NCBI GenBank assembly: GCA_900239685.1
Contig: OENT01000304.1
Location: 62,001 to 126,000 of the forward strand
DNA: 64,000 nt
Direction of reading: 5' to 3'
DNA from: Rotaria macrura
Taxonomy: Eukaryota > Rotifera > Eurotatoria > Philodinida > Philodinidae
Position 1 is the stretch's first letter, and each line of letters starts with the position of its first letter. The notes beneath the pieces were generated by a model. It saw only the letters and a list, made by a program, of their open reading frames with translations. It did no database searches and was not told the DNA's origin. Positions 24,427 through 37,700 of this stretch are shown here, one piece after another. Position numbers and translations under genes: made by a program.

Positions 24427-26192
24427 ATGAAAATCATTCTTCTTCTATTGTTGTTGCTTGTATGCAAGTATGATTGCAATTTTTTTCGACATCAACGGCA
24501 TCACAGATATTCTCCAGTAACACCTAAGTATCGTGTCTCACCTAGAACTGGTGTACGTATTGCTTTACCTAGTAAGTCGGTTTTTCTGAATCTTAATATT
24601 TAACAGTCGAAAGAACGTTTCTATATTTTAAGCAACTGAACAACTACAATGGCAAGCTCAAGAAATAGGCGTATTGATTCATTTTAATATAGCCACATAC
24701 ATAAAAGATGATGGCTGCTCAGGACAGTTTGTTCCAAATATTTCTTTATTCAATCCATATTTGTTCAATACAGATAATTGGGTTCAGACGATGGATGATT
24801 TAGGTGCAAAATATGCTGTACTTGTAGCAAAAGTAATGATGATTATTTTGTTGAATTTTAATGTTGTCTTACTTTCATTTTCTCATGTTGAAAGCATGCA
24901 TGTGGTTTTCATATGGCTCCAACAGATGTCAAATTTCCTTTGAGTCCTTCAGGAGAAATCATTTCATATAACTATTCAGTTAATTATTCCCCAGTGAATG
25001 GCACAGATGTTCTTGGTAGTTTTGTAAAGAGTTGTGAAAAGAAACAAATACAAACGGGATTCTATTACACAGTTGTTAATAACAATTGGTTGAATGTAGA
25101 GCAGGGCTTGGTAAATTAATTGTTTTTCTTTCTATCTTATTTTTTGCACAGTGTTCATTTCTTTCTTTAATATTCAGATTCAAAACCGTACATTACAACC
25201 AGGTCAAGTTAATGTAACACAATTAACCTATGATAGTATTGTTTTACAACAGCTAAGAGAAATTTGGAGTAGATACGGTCCATTGACTGAAATTTGGTTT
25301 GATGGCGGGTTTGTTTTCGGTTTTTAAGAAAAGATTTCTTGGGCATCTACTCATCTTTTTTCGGTTCACATTTATACAGATATACATCAACATTAAAAGA
25401 TCCAATAACGGCATTACTCGCTCAACTTCAACCACAAGCAGTAGCATTCAATGGCTACGGTGTATCACGAAACCCTGCTCGATGGATTGGCACTGAAATG
25501 GGTGTTGCACCTGATCCGAACTGGTCGACAGGAGTAACTAATGATGGTGGTGATCCCGATAGTCCAATATTTTGCCCGGCCGAATGTGATACAACTCTTC
25601 AAGGAAATGATCGATGGTTTTGGGTAAAAACGAAGATTTGATACGAAATTTTCATAGAATCATGTAAATGAAATATATATTCTAGGGTGCCAATGTAACA
25701 CTTCGTTCACTTGCTGAACTGATTCAAGTCTATCATGAAACAGTTGGTCATAATTGTTTACTCATGATTGATCTTACTCCTGATCGAACAGGTCTTATTC
25801 CACCAGTTTACGCACGTCGTTATAAAGAATTAGGTGATTTCATTCGATCATGTTATGGAACATCTGTTCTACCATCGAAACGATTGATATTATCTGATTC
25901 ACACATATATATTCAATTATTTGATTCCATGCCGGTCACTGTTGATCGTTCAGTTGTTCAAGAAGATCAAACCCGTGGTCAAGTCATTCGAGCATATACC
26001 ATTGATGTACAATTAGTCAATACGACACGTAGTGATGAATGGACTACAGTAGCACAAGGTACCAGTATTGGTAATAAAAAAATTGATGTTTGGCAAGCAG
26101 GACCACTCCTTATCTATTCTGTTCGATTAACAATTACCAAAACAGTTGATACGCCTGTAACCAAATCGTTCAGTGTTCATCTATGCACTTAA
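24427..26192 (+). CDS. Secreted GH29 alpha-L-fucosidase, AtFUC1-type
   Basis: Glycoside hydrolase removing terminal L-fucose from glycans. Six exons: 24427-24571, 24633-24832, 24895-25110, 25178-25308, 25380-25623, 25686-26192; 480 aa. The N-terminus is a clear signal peptide (MKIILLLLLLLVC), so it is secreted or lysosomal. The catalytic nucleophile is in EIWFDGG (D229). VLIHFN, WIGTEMG, PAECDTTL, RWFW and VGHNCLLMIDLTPDRTGLIP follow in family order, then a beta-sandwich C-terminal domain. The closest pattern I know is the plant fucosidase-1 / bacterial GH29-B group rather than the animal lysosomal FUCA enzymes, so horizontal origin is possible (inference). Oddity: the usual AKHHDGF substrate-binding motif reads AKHACGF. 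Confidence 0.88.
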
Positions 26193-29100
26193 CATCAAGT
26201 TTTTTTCAATTTGAGAACATTTAATGACGTTTTTCGTTTTCGTACATTTGTTGGATAAATATTTAAAAAACTAGGAACAAACAATGATTGCTGATCCCAC
26301 CGTTTGACAGCATAGATTCAATAATAAGTCACTATTGTATGTAGCAATTATATAATAATACTATTGAAAGATGCTATTCGAAATATCACTGCAAATTATT
26401 GTTTTAAACATCTTAGTACGATTAAATAGTGTAAGTATTAATATTACTATTTTTCATTTAGTAAATGCAATAGTCAAATCAAACTAATCGATCGAGTATT
26501 CTACAGTTAGTGGTCTAACATGTTCTCGATAGAGTAGACTTAGAAAAATTTGTGTTCTTTTTATGAAAATTATCGTATTCAAAATACACTACATAACGAA
26601 AATTAGGACGACATTATGAATTGTCCATGATAGTATTTACATTGAGAATTTTTATCATTTTCTTAGTTCGTTGTAGTGAATGCAAAATTGAATTCTTCAC
26701 TGAATATGAAGTTTGAGTACTAATGTCATCTTATCTTGAATTCGAATGAGTTCGTACTGATTCAACATTCTGTTAGAAGCAACAATGCTACGATAGAATT
26801 TGTTGGTACAATTAAATGTCTCGATATCTGATAGAAATAAAAGACACAAATAGTCAATACTGGTATAGAGAATCGAAATTATTAAGAGACTCATTTTTGT
26901 TTTGTCAATGATTTTTCTCTGATTTTTCATTGATAAAATTTCAAAATACACTAATCTCAAATCTCTCTTGTTATGTGCCATTAATTGTGTTTCGAAGACA
27001 ATTGACACATGTTTGACGCACTGTTTTTATTGTTATTTATTTTTATTTAAGGGTTTCCCATTTCTCTAAATGTATCTACATCCATACATTATTCAATCGT
27101 GGCATCCTACTGTAATACGTAAGATGCTTTTTATTTGAACAGAGAGGGTTCTAAGAGTTTTTCTTGTAAAATCATGGTGCTATGATACATATTCAAAGAA
27201 AATGACACAAATATAACTGTGAGCAAAAGAATGCGTACAAATTTCTTGTTTGCAATAAAAAAATTTCATGGAAGTTACAACATTCCATTACACTTTATTA
27301 CTTGAATATTCATAATAGCAATCACTTGTGTTATATGCAGAAGAGTTACTCATAGAACGAACGGTAAATATGTTGAATCTTACACATCACCAAATTGATA
27401 GGTGCGTATTCAAGTTATACAACTTTCAATTTCAGCATGGCAAAATGTAAGTAACAGCACTATCAGAGTGTACTTAAGTAACTTAATATCAACATCAAAC
27501 TGCTTCTCTTGTCAGGACAATGTGTTGTGAATTGTTCGTAGACCACTCTAGTAATTGAACTAGATAATACTAGAGCAAAACCAAAGAAACCCAAGTGTAT
27601 TTTTATAGTGTTCCTCTGATTATGTAAGGAAAATAAATATTTTCGAAGCATGATCATTACTATGATTACATAATACATTATGATTAATGAATGAATTGAT
27701 TGTTAGGATGTCTTTTGTCTTATGAACAGCAGCAAAGGTAAAACAAGCATGCCAATAAAATTTGAACTAATTTTATTTCAATCAATGACGACTATGAAAA
27801 TGCAATTTTTCCAATAGAAGATAGACAAAAATTATACATAATGTAATTATGTCGACTGTTAAAATTCATCATAAAAGTTTCACTAGAAGAATGAATGATA
27901 AATGCATAACACATGTCAATTGAACAGAACTAATTAAACAGTAATATATTTCAGACTAAAGTAAACATACACTCTCTTAGAGGTTATCGAATGAACATCA
28001 ATTCATGGTTATTCTTATAAGTTACATGACTGGCATAATGATCGATACCTTTCAACAGTAAATGGCAAAGAAAAATGTAAACGAATAGATCTCATATCAA
28101 AGATGACTACTATAACCATAAGTTCTTTGATGTTTATGTGAGTGAAAGTTATTTTTCATGAGTAAACAAGTGAACGTGTTACATGACGGGTATAATTCCG
28201 TGTCTTTCTCTTTCATAACCGCATCTCTCATTCCTAATGTATCTTTCATACCCCTGTTTATAAAATTATGAGCTACACTGCTAGAAGAACTTGTGCTCAT
28301 GTAGTTTTTGGTTTTATTTATTTTCTATTGACGATTTCTGGAAAAATTCTTCTTATCATCATTTTATTTCTATATTAGCTCAAGTTGCGTTGTTTTTTTT
28401 TTGTTTTCCATTAAATAAGATGACAGTTTGCATTATAAATCCGTGTGTTTATTTAACAATGGCAAACAATGAAATTCTATTCTTCCGCTTCAATGTTTTT
28501 TTTTCTTTACTTCGTCTTAAAGATAAGTATTTCTTGAAGATAAACTATTTCAATTACTTGTAGGATTAAAAATGTATTCATCGTTAGTTATTGTAAATTA
28601 CTTCTATCAACGTGAACTTTCAATCAAATGGAAAAAAAAGATTCTTTTTACCTTCTGTTTGACAATCATAATTACAGAAGTTATACCAATAAGACATAAT
28701 GCAAGGAGCAAATAGTTGACTATACTTTATGACGGTTATAGTATAAAACATGTTCGAAAAAATTTAGAAAAGAAAATACCTTTACACATCAATAAATTTA
28801 TTAGTGCTCTCATATGATTGTTTTCGGATCGATTTTTTATTACTTGATAAAATCATTGCAACAATCAAATGTAATTCCATGTTACGATGCTATCTTGTTA
28901 ACAATGTTCATTGATTGATGAGGACGATGTTGATAGAAAAAGGAAATATTTGAACGCAAAATATCCTATTTCCGTTCTCATAGGAAGGATTTCTGTTTCA
29001 CACACGATTGTAGTCATCAGTTCTAAACAATAATTGTTTTTTAATATTTCGAATATCTTATTGGTTTGATGAATGAAAATTTTTATTTTATTTGTTTTTT

Positions 29101-29241
29101 CAATGATATTGTAATAGAATAAATTGATAGATACAAGAATTCTACTTCAAGAACTTGTCGATGAAATAAAAAAGAACTGTTCACATTACAGATAAAGCCT
29201 GTGTCTTTTTTTCAGATGATCATACTAATTTGTAAATTTTC
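26193..29241. other. Intergenic
   Basis: 3 kb of AT-rich DNA with short frames on both strands that match nothing I know and lack consistent splice context. No gene is claimed. Confidence 0.5.
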
Positions 29242-29931
29242 TTACACAAGTTCTCGTGGTTGAGGTATAGGAAAATCACGTTTGAAACCTCTTAAAGGTA
29301 GTACCGAAATTCGGTCTGGTTCTCTACTATAGTCATATAGTACTTCTCGACTAACACAGCAAGCAACGAAATAACTACCAATAAGTGTTGATATGATACC
29401 TAAAATTGCAGCAAGTCCTCCAACTGCAATTAGTAATGAATTAATAATAAATTCACCGAATTGCCAATTAGGTCTTGATGCATCAGAATATTTTGCATCA
29501 TAATAAACAGGTATAATACATGTTATCACTAAGTAGAATGAAAGAATAAATGAAACACTAGTAAGTGCAGTGAAGCCAAAAATCGATGGTCGAGTCCATT
29601 CTTGAGATGCTAATATACCAACAAGACCTGTTGCTATGAATATTAAACCAATCCATATGCCTTTACCTAAACGCATGATATAGATAATGAAATGTTTTTG
29701 AAGATAAATTTCATCAATTATTCTACCTGATGATGGCCATAAAGGATTCTCAACTTGTAATCCACCTTGACTTTCATCATAATGAGCATATTTCGGTCGT
29801 CCTTGAAATAGTTCAATTGTCGACAAAACTATGCCTGCCACGCCGAGTACACAAAAAAGAATTCCTAGTATAGTCACTAAACGAATCCGAAAACCGACTG
29901 ATGCAGTGTATTCTGTGAGTAACGCTCTCAT
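29242..29931 (-). CDS. Four-TM membrane protein, family unknown
   Basis: Single-exon reading frame of 229 aa, taking the first ATG (29,931). Four hydrophobic segments lie at about residues 18-41 (VTILGILFCVLGVAGIVLS), 92-110 (IWIGLIFIATGLVGILAS), 117-142 and 161-194 (INSLLIAVGGLAAILGIIST). The ~50-residue first loop is extracellular-like, and a short Arg-containing, Pro-rich tail follows TM4. This tetraspan layout, with Gly-rich TM2 and TM4, recalls MS4A/CD20-like or similar tetraspan families, but I see no signature that decides it. The strand matches the following seven genes. Function unknown. Confidence 0.75.
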   Translation of the reverse strand: MRALLTEYTASVGFRIRLVTILGILFCVLGVAGIVLSTIELFQGRPKYAHYDESQGGLQVENPLWPSSGRIIDEIYLQKHFIIYIMRLGKGIWIGLIFIATGLVGILASQEWTRPSIFGFTALTSVSFILSFYLVITCIIPVYYDAKYSDASRPNWQFGEFIINSLLIAVGGLAAILGIISTLIGSYFVACCVSREVLYDYSREPDRISVLPLRGFKRDFPIPQPRELV

Positions 29932-30420
29932 TTTGTGCAACTAAAGAGAGGAATGAGTTTCATAATTTCCGAGCCTTAGTCATTCATTAGGCAGTAGTGA
30001 TGACGACAAGATCAATCAGCCGAAACGAATTTTATTTTTTCATTTCGCTTCACAACATTCTGTCAAACATGTAAACATACAGTAAAAAAACGGTTGTTCT
30101 TCACACACGATTCATTTTTAGTTTTCAGGTTTTCACATGAAATCAACAACAATAAAAAGAAGTTGGAGAATTTTCGTCGTCTTCGTCAACATCACCTATA
30201 CTAATTAGTTCTTTATTTTGTGTCTCCTATTTGTATGTCTATAGATTTTGATTTCATATCGTTATAAAATAAACTAATAAGATTTTATTATTACTTGTTA
30301 TCTCACAAGCAGTTGTCCTTGACGAAATGAATAGCATAAAAAAAATATATCTCAACCGTTACAGACACAAAAGTACATCCTACTGCGAGGCATTAAAACA
30401 AAATAAATAAATTTTCATAG
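29932..30420. other. Intergenic
   Basis: About 490 bp spacer holding the presumed 3' end of the receptor gene and the 5' flank of the four-TM gene. Nothing specific is seen. Confidence 0.5.
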
Positions 30421-31678
30421 TTAAATAATAACCCGTAATGTTGGTTCGGGGCCACTGATAGCCTGATCGAATTCATCATGAACCAACTCGTCAACAAGTG
30501 AATAGTGTACTCCAATTGTTGGACTTGCAAAATTATTTATTTCTGTTTCGGTAGATATGGTAACTGGTGTTGTTGTTTGTCGTCTTACGCCAGTAAACAT
30601 GCAGCATAGGCAAGCAAAACGTTCGAATAGTAATTCAAGCCAATATTGATCTGTGCAAGCAATTATAATCATGTGTATTGAAAAGAATGCTGAGCGAAGA
30701 ATTGACGCTATGAGAAATGATTTGAATGTTTCAGAAATATGCTCCAGATAATATAAATATACATCATAGAAGACAGCAATACACAATAGTGATGTAACAC
30801 GTATTGTCCATATTTTTTGTATTGGTAGAATTTGATTTGTACCACGAAGGAGATAGAAATATCTTAAGACAAAACCAATCAATACCAGTGATGGTATAAA
30901 TAAACAAAAATAAATTATTGAACGAGCTGTTGCAATAAAAGTTAATCTTGAATAATTATATGAGCAATATTTATTTGTATATGTCGATATAATTGATTTT
31001 GGATCACGTTTAATGAACGGTGATGCCAAAGCATAAATAAGCATTAGAACAAGCCATGTCACGATTGAATACAAATAAATATAAAACATTTGAGAATATT
31101 TCGTACATTTTTGTTTTAATGATGGATAAGCATAGAGAAAACGTTCTATAATCATATATAGAACCAAGAAAAATGGAACCTTAAAAGACAAAAAATAAAA
31201 ACAAAGACCATAGGCTGTATCTGGTACGTGAATTCTATTCATAACATACCGTTTCATTTGTTGATAAAACTATATAATGAAAACGACAAAATCGTAGCGT
31301 AACTGTGTTAAACCAATGATGAAGTATGAATATTAAAGATGGAATCCATGCAATAAATGAACAAAGAACGATAAGCAATGAAAAATAATCAATTACGTTC
31401 AGATAAGCTTTTGTTTTAATGAATCGAACAGTTATTGGAATAGCGAGCAAATATGTAATGATACATGATGCCCACATAAGAAAATGAATATGACCAGTGT
31501 AGAAATTTTCCGGTTCGATTAAATCAGCTACTTGATGTTCATACAATTTTGTTCCATTGAGTAATTTCGTGATTATGTAAAATAGAGTTTCGTTGTTTAA
31601 ATTCGAAATTGTTGTTGATGTTTCTACTATTCTCGATGTCGGAATCGACGAGGACATTGCAAAGGAAGAATCACTCAT
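30421..31678 (-). CDS. Seven-TM G-protein-coupled receptor
   Basis: Two exons, 31678-31250 and 31179-30421, 395 aa. A 70 bp phase-0 intron (GTATGT...TTTTAAG) removes what would otherwise be a frameshift and stop. The extracellular N-terminus is Ser/Thr-rich with N-glycosylation sites (NNET, NGT). Seven hydrophobic segments follow, starting at HIHFLMWASCIITYLLAIPI. After TM3 comes MIIERFLYAYP, an ER-containing equivalent of the rhodopsin-class DRY box. The segment following TM7 holds CLCC, a likely palmitoylation patch, and a ~55-residue tail. It is probably a divergent rhodopsin-like peptide receptor; ligand unknown. The start at 31,678 is preferred because upstream codons in frame lack ATG. 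Confidence 0.82.
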
Positions 31679-32358
31679 TCGACTTGATTTCACTTGATCA
31701 AATAAAAAAAATTAATTATACATGAATCTAACAGATATGATCTTGTGTTTTTGTATTAGATACAAAGTAAGCTGTCGACATGTAGTATTTACTAATGTAA
31801 AGTTGGATATGGTGATTTTTCAATGTATTCTATGGCTAATAGTTTGCTTGCTTGGTTCATTTTATTTCGACGACTTCTTTTATTCTTCATACGATGACGC
31901 CAGAACAAACAAGGAAGAAAAATCTACAACTTGACGACGTTGCCATAAAAAAGAAATTCATACACAGAACAGAACAGAACAAGCACACTTGATAGTTAAT
32001 GGATGGACGTCAGTAATGAATAAACGTTGCCTATGACTGTGGGAAAGATTTTCATCACAATGTAGCAATAGCGTCGTTTACAGTATGTCTATAGCATTCT
32101 TTTTTCGTTCCTTTAATGCAAAACTAAAGCATTTTTATGTACTCTTAAGAGTATCTCCGAGTTATAGAATAGAAAAATGAAAGAAAATAGAGAGAATAAT
32201 CTATTATGATAAGCAAAAACGATATATATCGAATTAAAAAAATTATTTGTAATACAAAACCAATTGTATGTTAAACTTATGATGAATAGAATGAATGTAA
32301 TTTATTCGGTCCGCAATTGAAAAGAGTCAAAGAGCGATTCCATGTTCATTTCATCTTG
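31679..32358. other. Intergenic
   Basis: Spacer of about 680 bp between the ankyrin gene's 3' end and the receptor's 5' end. AT-rich, no feature recognised. Confidence 0.5.
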
Positions 32359-33448
32359 TTACGATTTGTTTTCTGGTTGTAGTATCTTCTTAGGTTTCAT
32401 TTTCTTTAATTTTTTATTTTCTCTGCCTTTTTTCTTTAATGATGAGAGTTCATTGGATGATTGAAATATTTTTATGATTGGCCTTTCAATGTGAACGTGT
32501 TCATTTGATAATTCACCACGATCAGGATCGTATACATTAAGTTTCAAAAGTAAATCCACAATAGCCATACTATCCTGAATATTAGCTCGAGCATAATCTA
32601 GCACAGACAATCCATTATTATCTTGAGCATTTATATCAATATTATGGTGGACAGTTGATGAAAGTATTAAATTAAATATGTCGGTGTTTTCATGAAAATA
32701 AGCTGCATAATGAAGAGCTGATAGACCCATACGTGTATCGGCCAGATTTGGATCGATACCAACACGAATGAGAAGTTCGACAAGATGTTTATGTTGAAGA
32801 TAAACAGCGAGAATAAGTGGTGGAAGATAATCTTGGAATAAGATATTAACATTCGCATTATGTTGAATCAATAGAGTAAGAACATCTTTAAATAAAATTA
32901 AAATTAAAGTAGTAATTCGTAGAGAAATGTTTTACGTACATACTTGGCTTATTATGAATAATAGCTTCATGTAATGGAGTTGTACCATCTTTGCTTATTC
33001 GATTTATATGAGGATTACATAGAAGTATTGTTGTTAATGTTTCTTCATTGCCCGCAATCGCTGCATAGTGTAATGGTGTTCGCCCTGATGCATCAGTGAC
33101 ATCAACCGTATGCATATATTCATAAAGAGCAACAATAATCGTTGCATCACCTGGGAATACATATCATTTCGTATATGAAATATCAAGTTCTATTTAAAAA
33201 CAAAACACAAAAGTAAATGATTAACCTTCAATAGCAGCAAAGTGTAGTGCCGAACGTTCTTGCTCATCATCGTCAACATCAAGTCGTAGTAATTCAATAT
33301 TGTTTTCTTCATTTTCTTTTAATTTTTTCTTATTTCGAAACGATGTTTTTCGTTTACTTAGCTGACGCGTCAGTTTATTAACATCTTTTGTTCGAATATA
33401 ATTGATCGTTGTTGATGTGCATTTTGATGAGGAATTTTTCGCTCCCAT
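32359..33448 (-). CDS. Ankyrin-repeat protein
   Basis: Three exons, 33448-33226, 33150-32944, 32885-32359, giving 318 aa. An N-terminal Lys-rich segment (residues ~1-60) starts MGAKNSSS. Met-Gly followed by Ser at residue 6 fits an N-myristoylation signal, so membrane attachment is possible. About six ankyrin repeats follow: ERSALHFAAIEGD, GRTPLHYAAIAGNEETL, GTTPLHEAIIHNKP, a diverged LPPLILAVYLQHKHLVELLI, LSALHYAAYFHENTDI, and LSVLDYARANIQDSMAIVDLLL. The C-terminus is a basic Lys-rich tail. It is a protein-interaction scaffold; no partner can be inferred. Confidence 0.85.
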
Positions 33449-34709
33449 AATATCTTCTAAAATGTGTCGATGTTGGATGCGTGCATTTTATTTTATACTC
33501 GTAACGACAGGCAGCAGCTGGCATTGGATAGAAGTCAAAATTAGCATCTCATATGCGAGCAGAAAATAAATAAATAAGAAATAAACCAGAAATGAATCAC
33601 AGCGAGAAATCTGTGTCAGTTTCTTGCCTTGGGTATTCTTAAATATCGCATTATTCAAATTGACTAACCTTAGTAGATCCGATGAAGATTTCTTTTGAGA
33701 ATAAGAAGAACAAATCTTCCCTTTGTTTTCTTCTTCGCAATCTCTATAAGCGAACATATCTTACTGACTAAAAATAATCATGCAACGCACTGAATATTTT
33801 TTTTCGATTAATTCTCTCCGATACTATCGTTTGGCACCATATGTATTCAATAGATGCATCAAGGGATGTCGTAAGGTAGTTAGAATGGGAAGAGACGCTT
33901 TTATTACAGTCGAACAAGTTTTGAATGAACGAAAACTAGAATTTCTAAAGATTGATTTGATCACTCTTAACAATTTGAACGTAGCATTGATCCTCAGTAG
34001 TTTAGCCGTATTCAATGAAAATACTTCGATTAAACCGTTTTGAAGATTTCAACTATCGGACTACTAGGAAAATAAGATCTATTTTCTAAATGCTGCTTGC
34101 TTTCTTCTTTTTGTTCAAATTCACTTTATCAACAAAGATGTTAAAACATATGCTTGTAAAATTAGATACAAAACTGATAGATAACTCGTTCGGATTGTTT
34201 AATTTAGAAGTTAACAAAAAAAGAGTTGAACTAGGAAACTAACAAACTTTGATTTGCCTATTTCTATGACGTCTTACAACCTATGTGTATTTCTTTTTTT
34301 GTTATTGTTTCTTGAGCTAAAATTATCATTCGGAGCCTATCAAGAAAGTAATGAAATATCTAAACATATGAGGTTTAGCTATAATTAGACAGTGAAATAA
34401 ATGAAAAAAGGTCAGGCGTCTCGTCAATTTCAGTCGAAAAGATATAAATAACGTTGGTAACATAGTTGCCAATGAAATTTTGTCCCGAAAGATTTTCCGA
34501 TGAAAGAAGACGAGCACATAATGTCACGTTCCATGATATATTACTCTCGCTGGATTTCCATAAAATAATGAATTTTCATATATTCATATATTCTCGTCAT
34601 TGTTTTTTTATGAGGAAAACAAATTTATTTTTATCAATTGATTAAATAACAAATAAAAAGACAATCGTCATCCAGCTATGTGATGGAGAAAAAAAATAGT
34701 GCACATTGT
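33449..34709. other. Intergenic
   Basis: 1.26 kb. Short open frames on both strands overlap each other and are unsupported. No feature is claimed. Confidence 0.5.
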
Positions 34710-37700
34710 TTAGGTTTTTGATTTGCTTGGTAAATATTTTTTTTCTGCATTAATTAGTTCTTGATCATTTTGCAAACGAAATACTTCTTTAACACTAACA
34801 ATATTTGATTCAACATTTACTAATGTTTGTTCATTATAGATTCTTTTTGATGTTGCTTGCATGGCCTTAATACTAGCTCGCAAATTATGATTAGCCCATA
34901 TGACAGCGGATACGCCCCATTTTTGAAATGTTTCTGTTGGTGTTTGATAATAGTTTGTTGGTACAATAATAACAGGACCTTGATTATTCCATACTTTCAT
35001 AAATTGTTCGATTTCTTTAGGATCTTTTTGCTTACTATGCATTAATATAGCATCAGCACCGGCTGTTAGATAAGCTTCGGCACGACGTACAGCTTCGTCA
35101 CAGCCCCATCCACTTATAAATGCTTCAACACGAGCAATAACACAAAAATTTGGATCCTGTTGAGTATCTTTCATAGCACGTATTTTCAATGCAAATTCAT
35201 TGATATCAGCCAATGGTTGTTCACGATGATCTAATAATGAATTGGTTTTGGGAAATAATTTATCTTCAATGCATGCACCAGCAATGCCCAACTGTTCAAG
35301 TTTACGGACAAGACGACGAGCATTATTGAAATTACCAAAGCCTGTATCCGCATCAACAAGAATCGGAATTCTTGTTGCATCAGCCATAAATTCAAGAATA
35401 TCAAGAACTTGAGTCCAAGATGCTTCATTTGAATCACGTAAGCCAAGCGAGGCTGACATCGATAAGCCACTTGCCCAAATAGCCTATAGAAAATTTTCAA
35501 TTGATAAACTTGTATTTCATGTTTTATCATTATACTTTAGTTTTAGAATTTTATTTACAGTATCTGTTTTCTTTAAGTTCAGTAAAATTTCGGTGAGTAA
35601 AGATTCATCGAAAACTAAAATGCCTAATTGATATGTCTTAACTAACGCTATAGACATGAAGCAAAATATAAAATATCTGCACGACTATTCATCTATTGAT
35701 ATGATAATTTAGTGACAGATAATTTTTACATATCGATCAGTCTTTATTTACATAGTACTTTATTTTAATTTTGTTTTCATTAAATCCTCATGATTTATTA
35801 TTCTTGTTCTATCCTTTAATTTAATGGATAAATATTTATACTTCTTATATTCATTTGGCCTATTATAGATGTTACAGAGTTTTTCAATCTATTCCAAGGA
35901 AAATTGCTCATTTTCTTATGTGGACCAAGTGCCAATTATAAAAAAATCAAACAATCAATTATTGGTATATTAAATTTGATTCCTCATCTGCTAGTGAAAA
36001 CGACATAAATATCCTTTTTTTGGAAAAATACTTATCAACGTATTCTAAAAATCTTTATTTCAAAGAATATTCTTAAATTTGTTATTATTTACGATCAGTA
36101 CCGTGACTTCATACCAATTAGAACAACAAAAATTCATATAAACTTCGAAATAGAAAATTTTCCACAAAGATAAAAGGTTCACAAATGAGAATTTAAATGC
36201 ATTTGTCTATCTGTCTGTCAGCAACAACGTTATCCATAGTGCATATGGTATCAGTTGACTCTTTATGATGACAAACCAAGGAAATCTACATATTAGGTTC
36301 AGATTAACCGAATTGCGCTCTTTAAGGACAAAGAAATAGTAGCTCTATACATTGACATGCTGTATTTCATAGTATACAACTATATTTTATTCTTTCACCC
36401 TACGAAGTATTGCTTTGTGTATCGTTTATGAAGATAAACGATCGCAAACAGAAACGTACTGTCAAGACAACTTAGCGAATGTGAACTTTTTCAATGTTCA
36501 TATTTTTCATTATTACATCAAGATTATAATACAACTGACATAGTGAACTACATTTTACGTCAGTGTATACACATCGATACTAATGTCTTTGTTCGACTTA
36601 CAATACATCTAGAGCTAATGAACATTGTTATTCAATGATAGAATAGTTCAGTCGATAAGTCAACAATGTACACGCAATGCATTGGAACTGTTAATAATTA
36701 AGAATTAGAGAACAACTCTCAACATGTGAATTAATATCACCGTATTCAATTGATATAAAGTTTTATTTCTCCACAGATATTGGACCGAAGTATTTATTCT
36801 TATTTCAAGCATGAAGAAGATACACGATGAAATCCATGATAAGAATATCAAGAATTTCTCTAATAGAAGATTTTTTATCGAAACATCAGGCATCACATGT
36901 CATAAATCAATATATTAATTTTTATGACTACGTATCATTCATGCAAGAAAACCAATTCGTTACATAGATATCGATATATTTATAAATAGTTAAGTGGAAA
37001 AATTTGTATCATAATCAACTTTGTTCTTTTTTTATTTTTACGAAAATGGACATTTCATATTTTACACAGAGTCAGAAAATTTTATATTCGTACAAATTAA
37101 TTTCATATAATGTTTTATAGTTCGAGAAATTTCCCTTACATATGATTGCATGTAAATGTATATATCTATTCCATTAGTTTATGATTAAATAAATCAAGTA
37201 TCTATAAAAGCTACTTGTATTGTATCAAAGCACATAAACTCCATACGTTGTCTATCGGTTCGTTTCATTTTCCTAATAATATTGAAATTTGTCAATAGAT
37301 TAGGCATACATTATATTACCTATCTATAATCAACCAACCAAAAAATAACAAAGTATATGATTTTTGACAAATTCTACACATAGATAATCGGTCTATCGAT
37401 GATTTTGACACAGATCATTTCTATTGCTCTTATTTTTCCCTATAACACGATTTCTTTCAGTATATTTACATATACATAATTCATGTCTTCCTGCTGAGTA
37501 ACTAGCTATATATATAATATATATACATAGAGAGAAGGAGAGATAAATCTAGTTTTATATATACATACTATATAGAACATTTGAGTATATTTTACGCGCA
37601 CGTACAGCACGAGTAAAATAAATGCTCATGCTATCAAACCAAGTAAAAGTAATAAAAACAAAATCGTTCGTTCGTCATTTTTACAGTTTTATCTTCTTGA

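Noticed and set aside
33488..34043. Open frames on both strands between the ankyrin and PEP mutase genes
   Set aside because: They lack consistent splice sites, domains or coding-like composition; the two strands shadow each other at 33,824-34,015.
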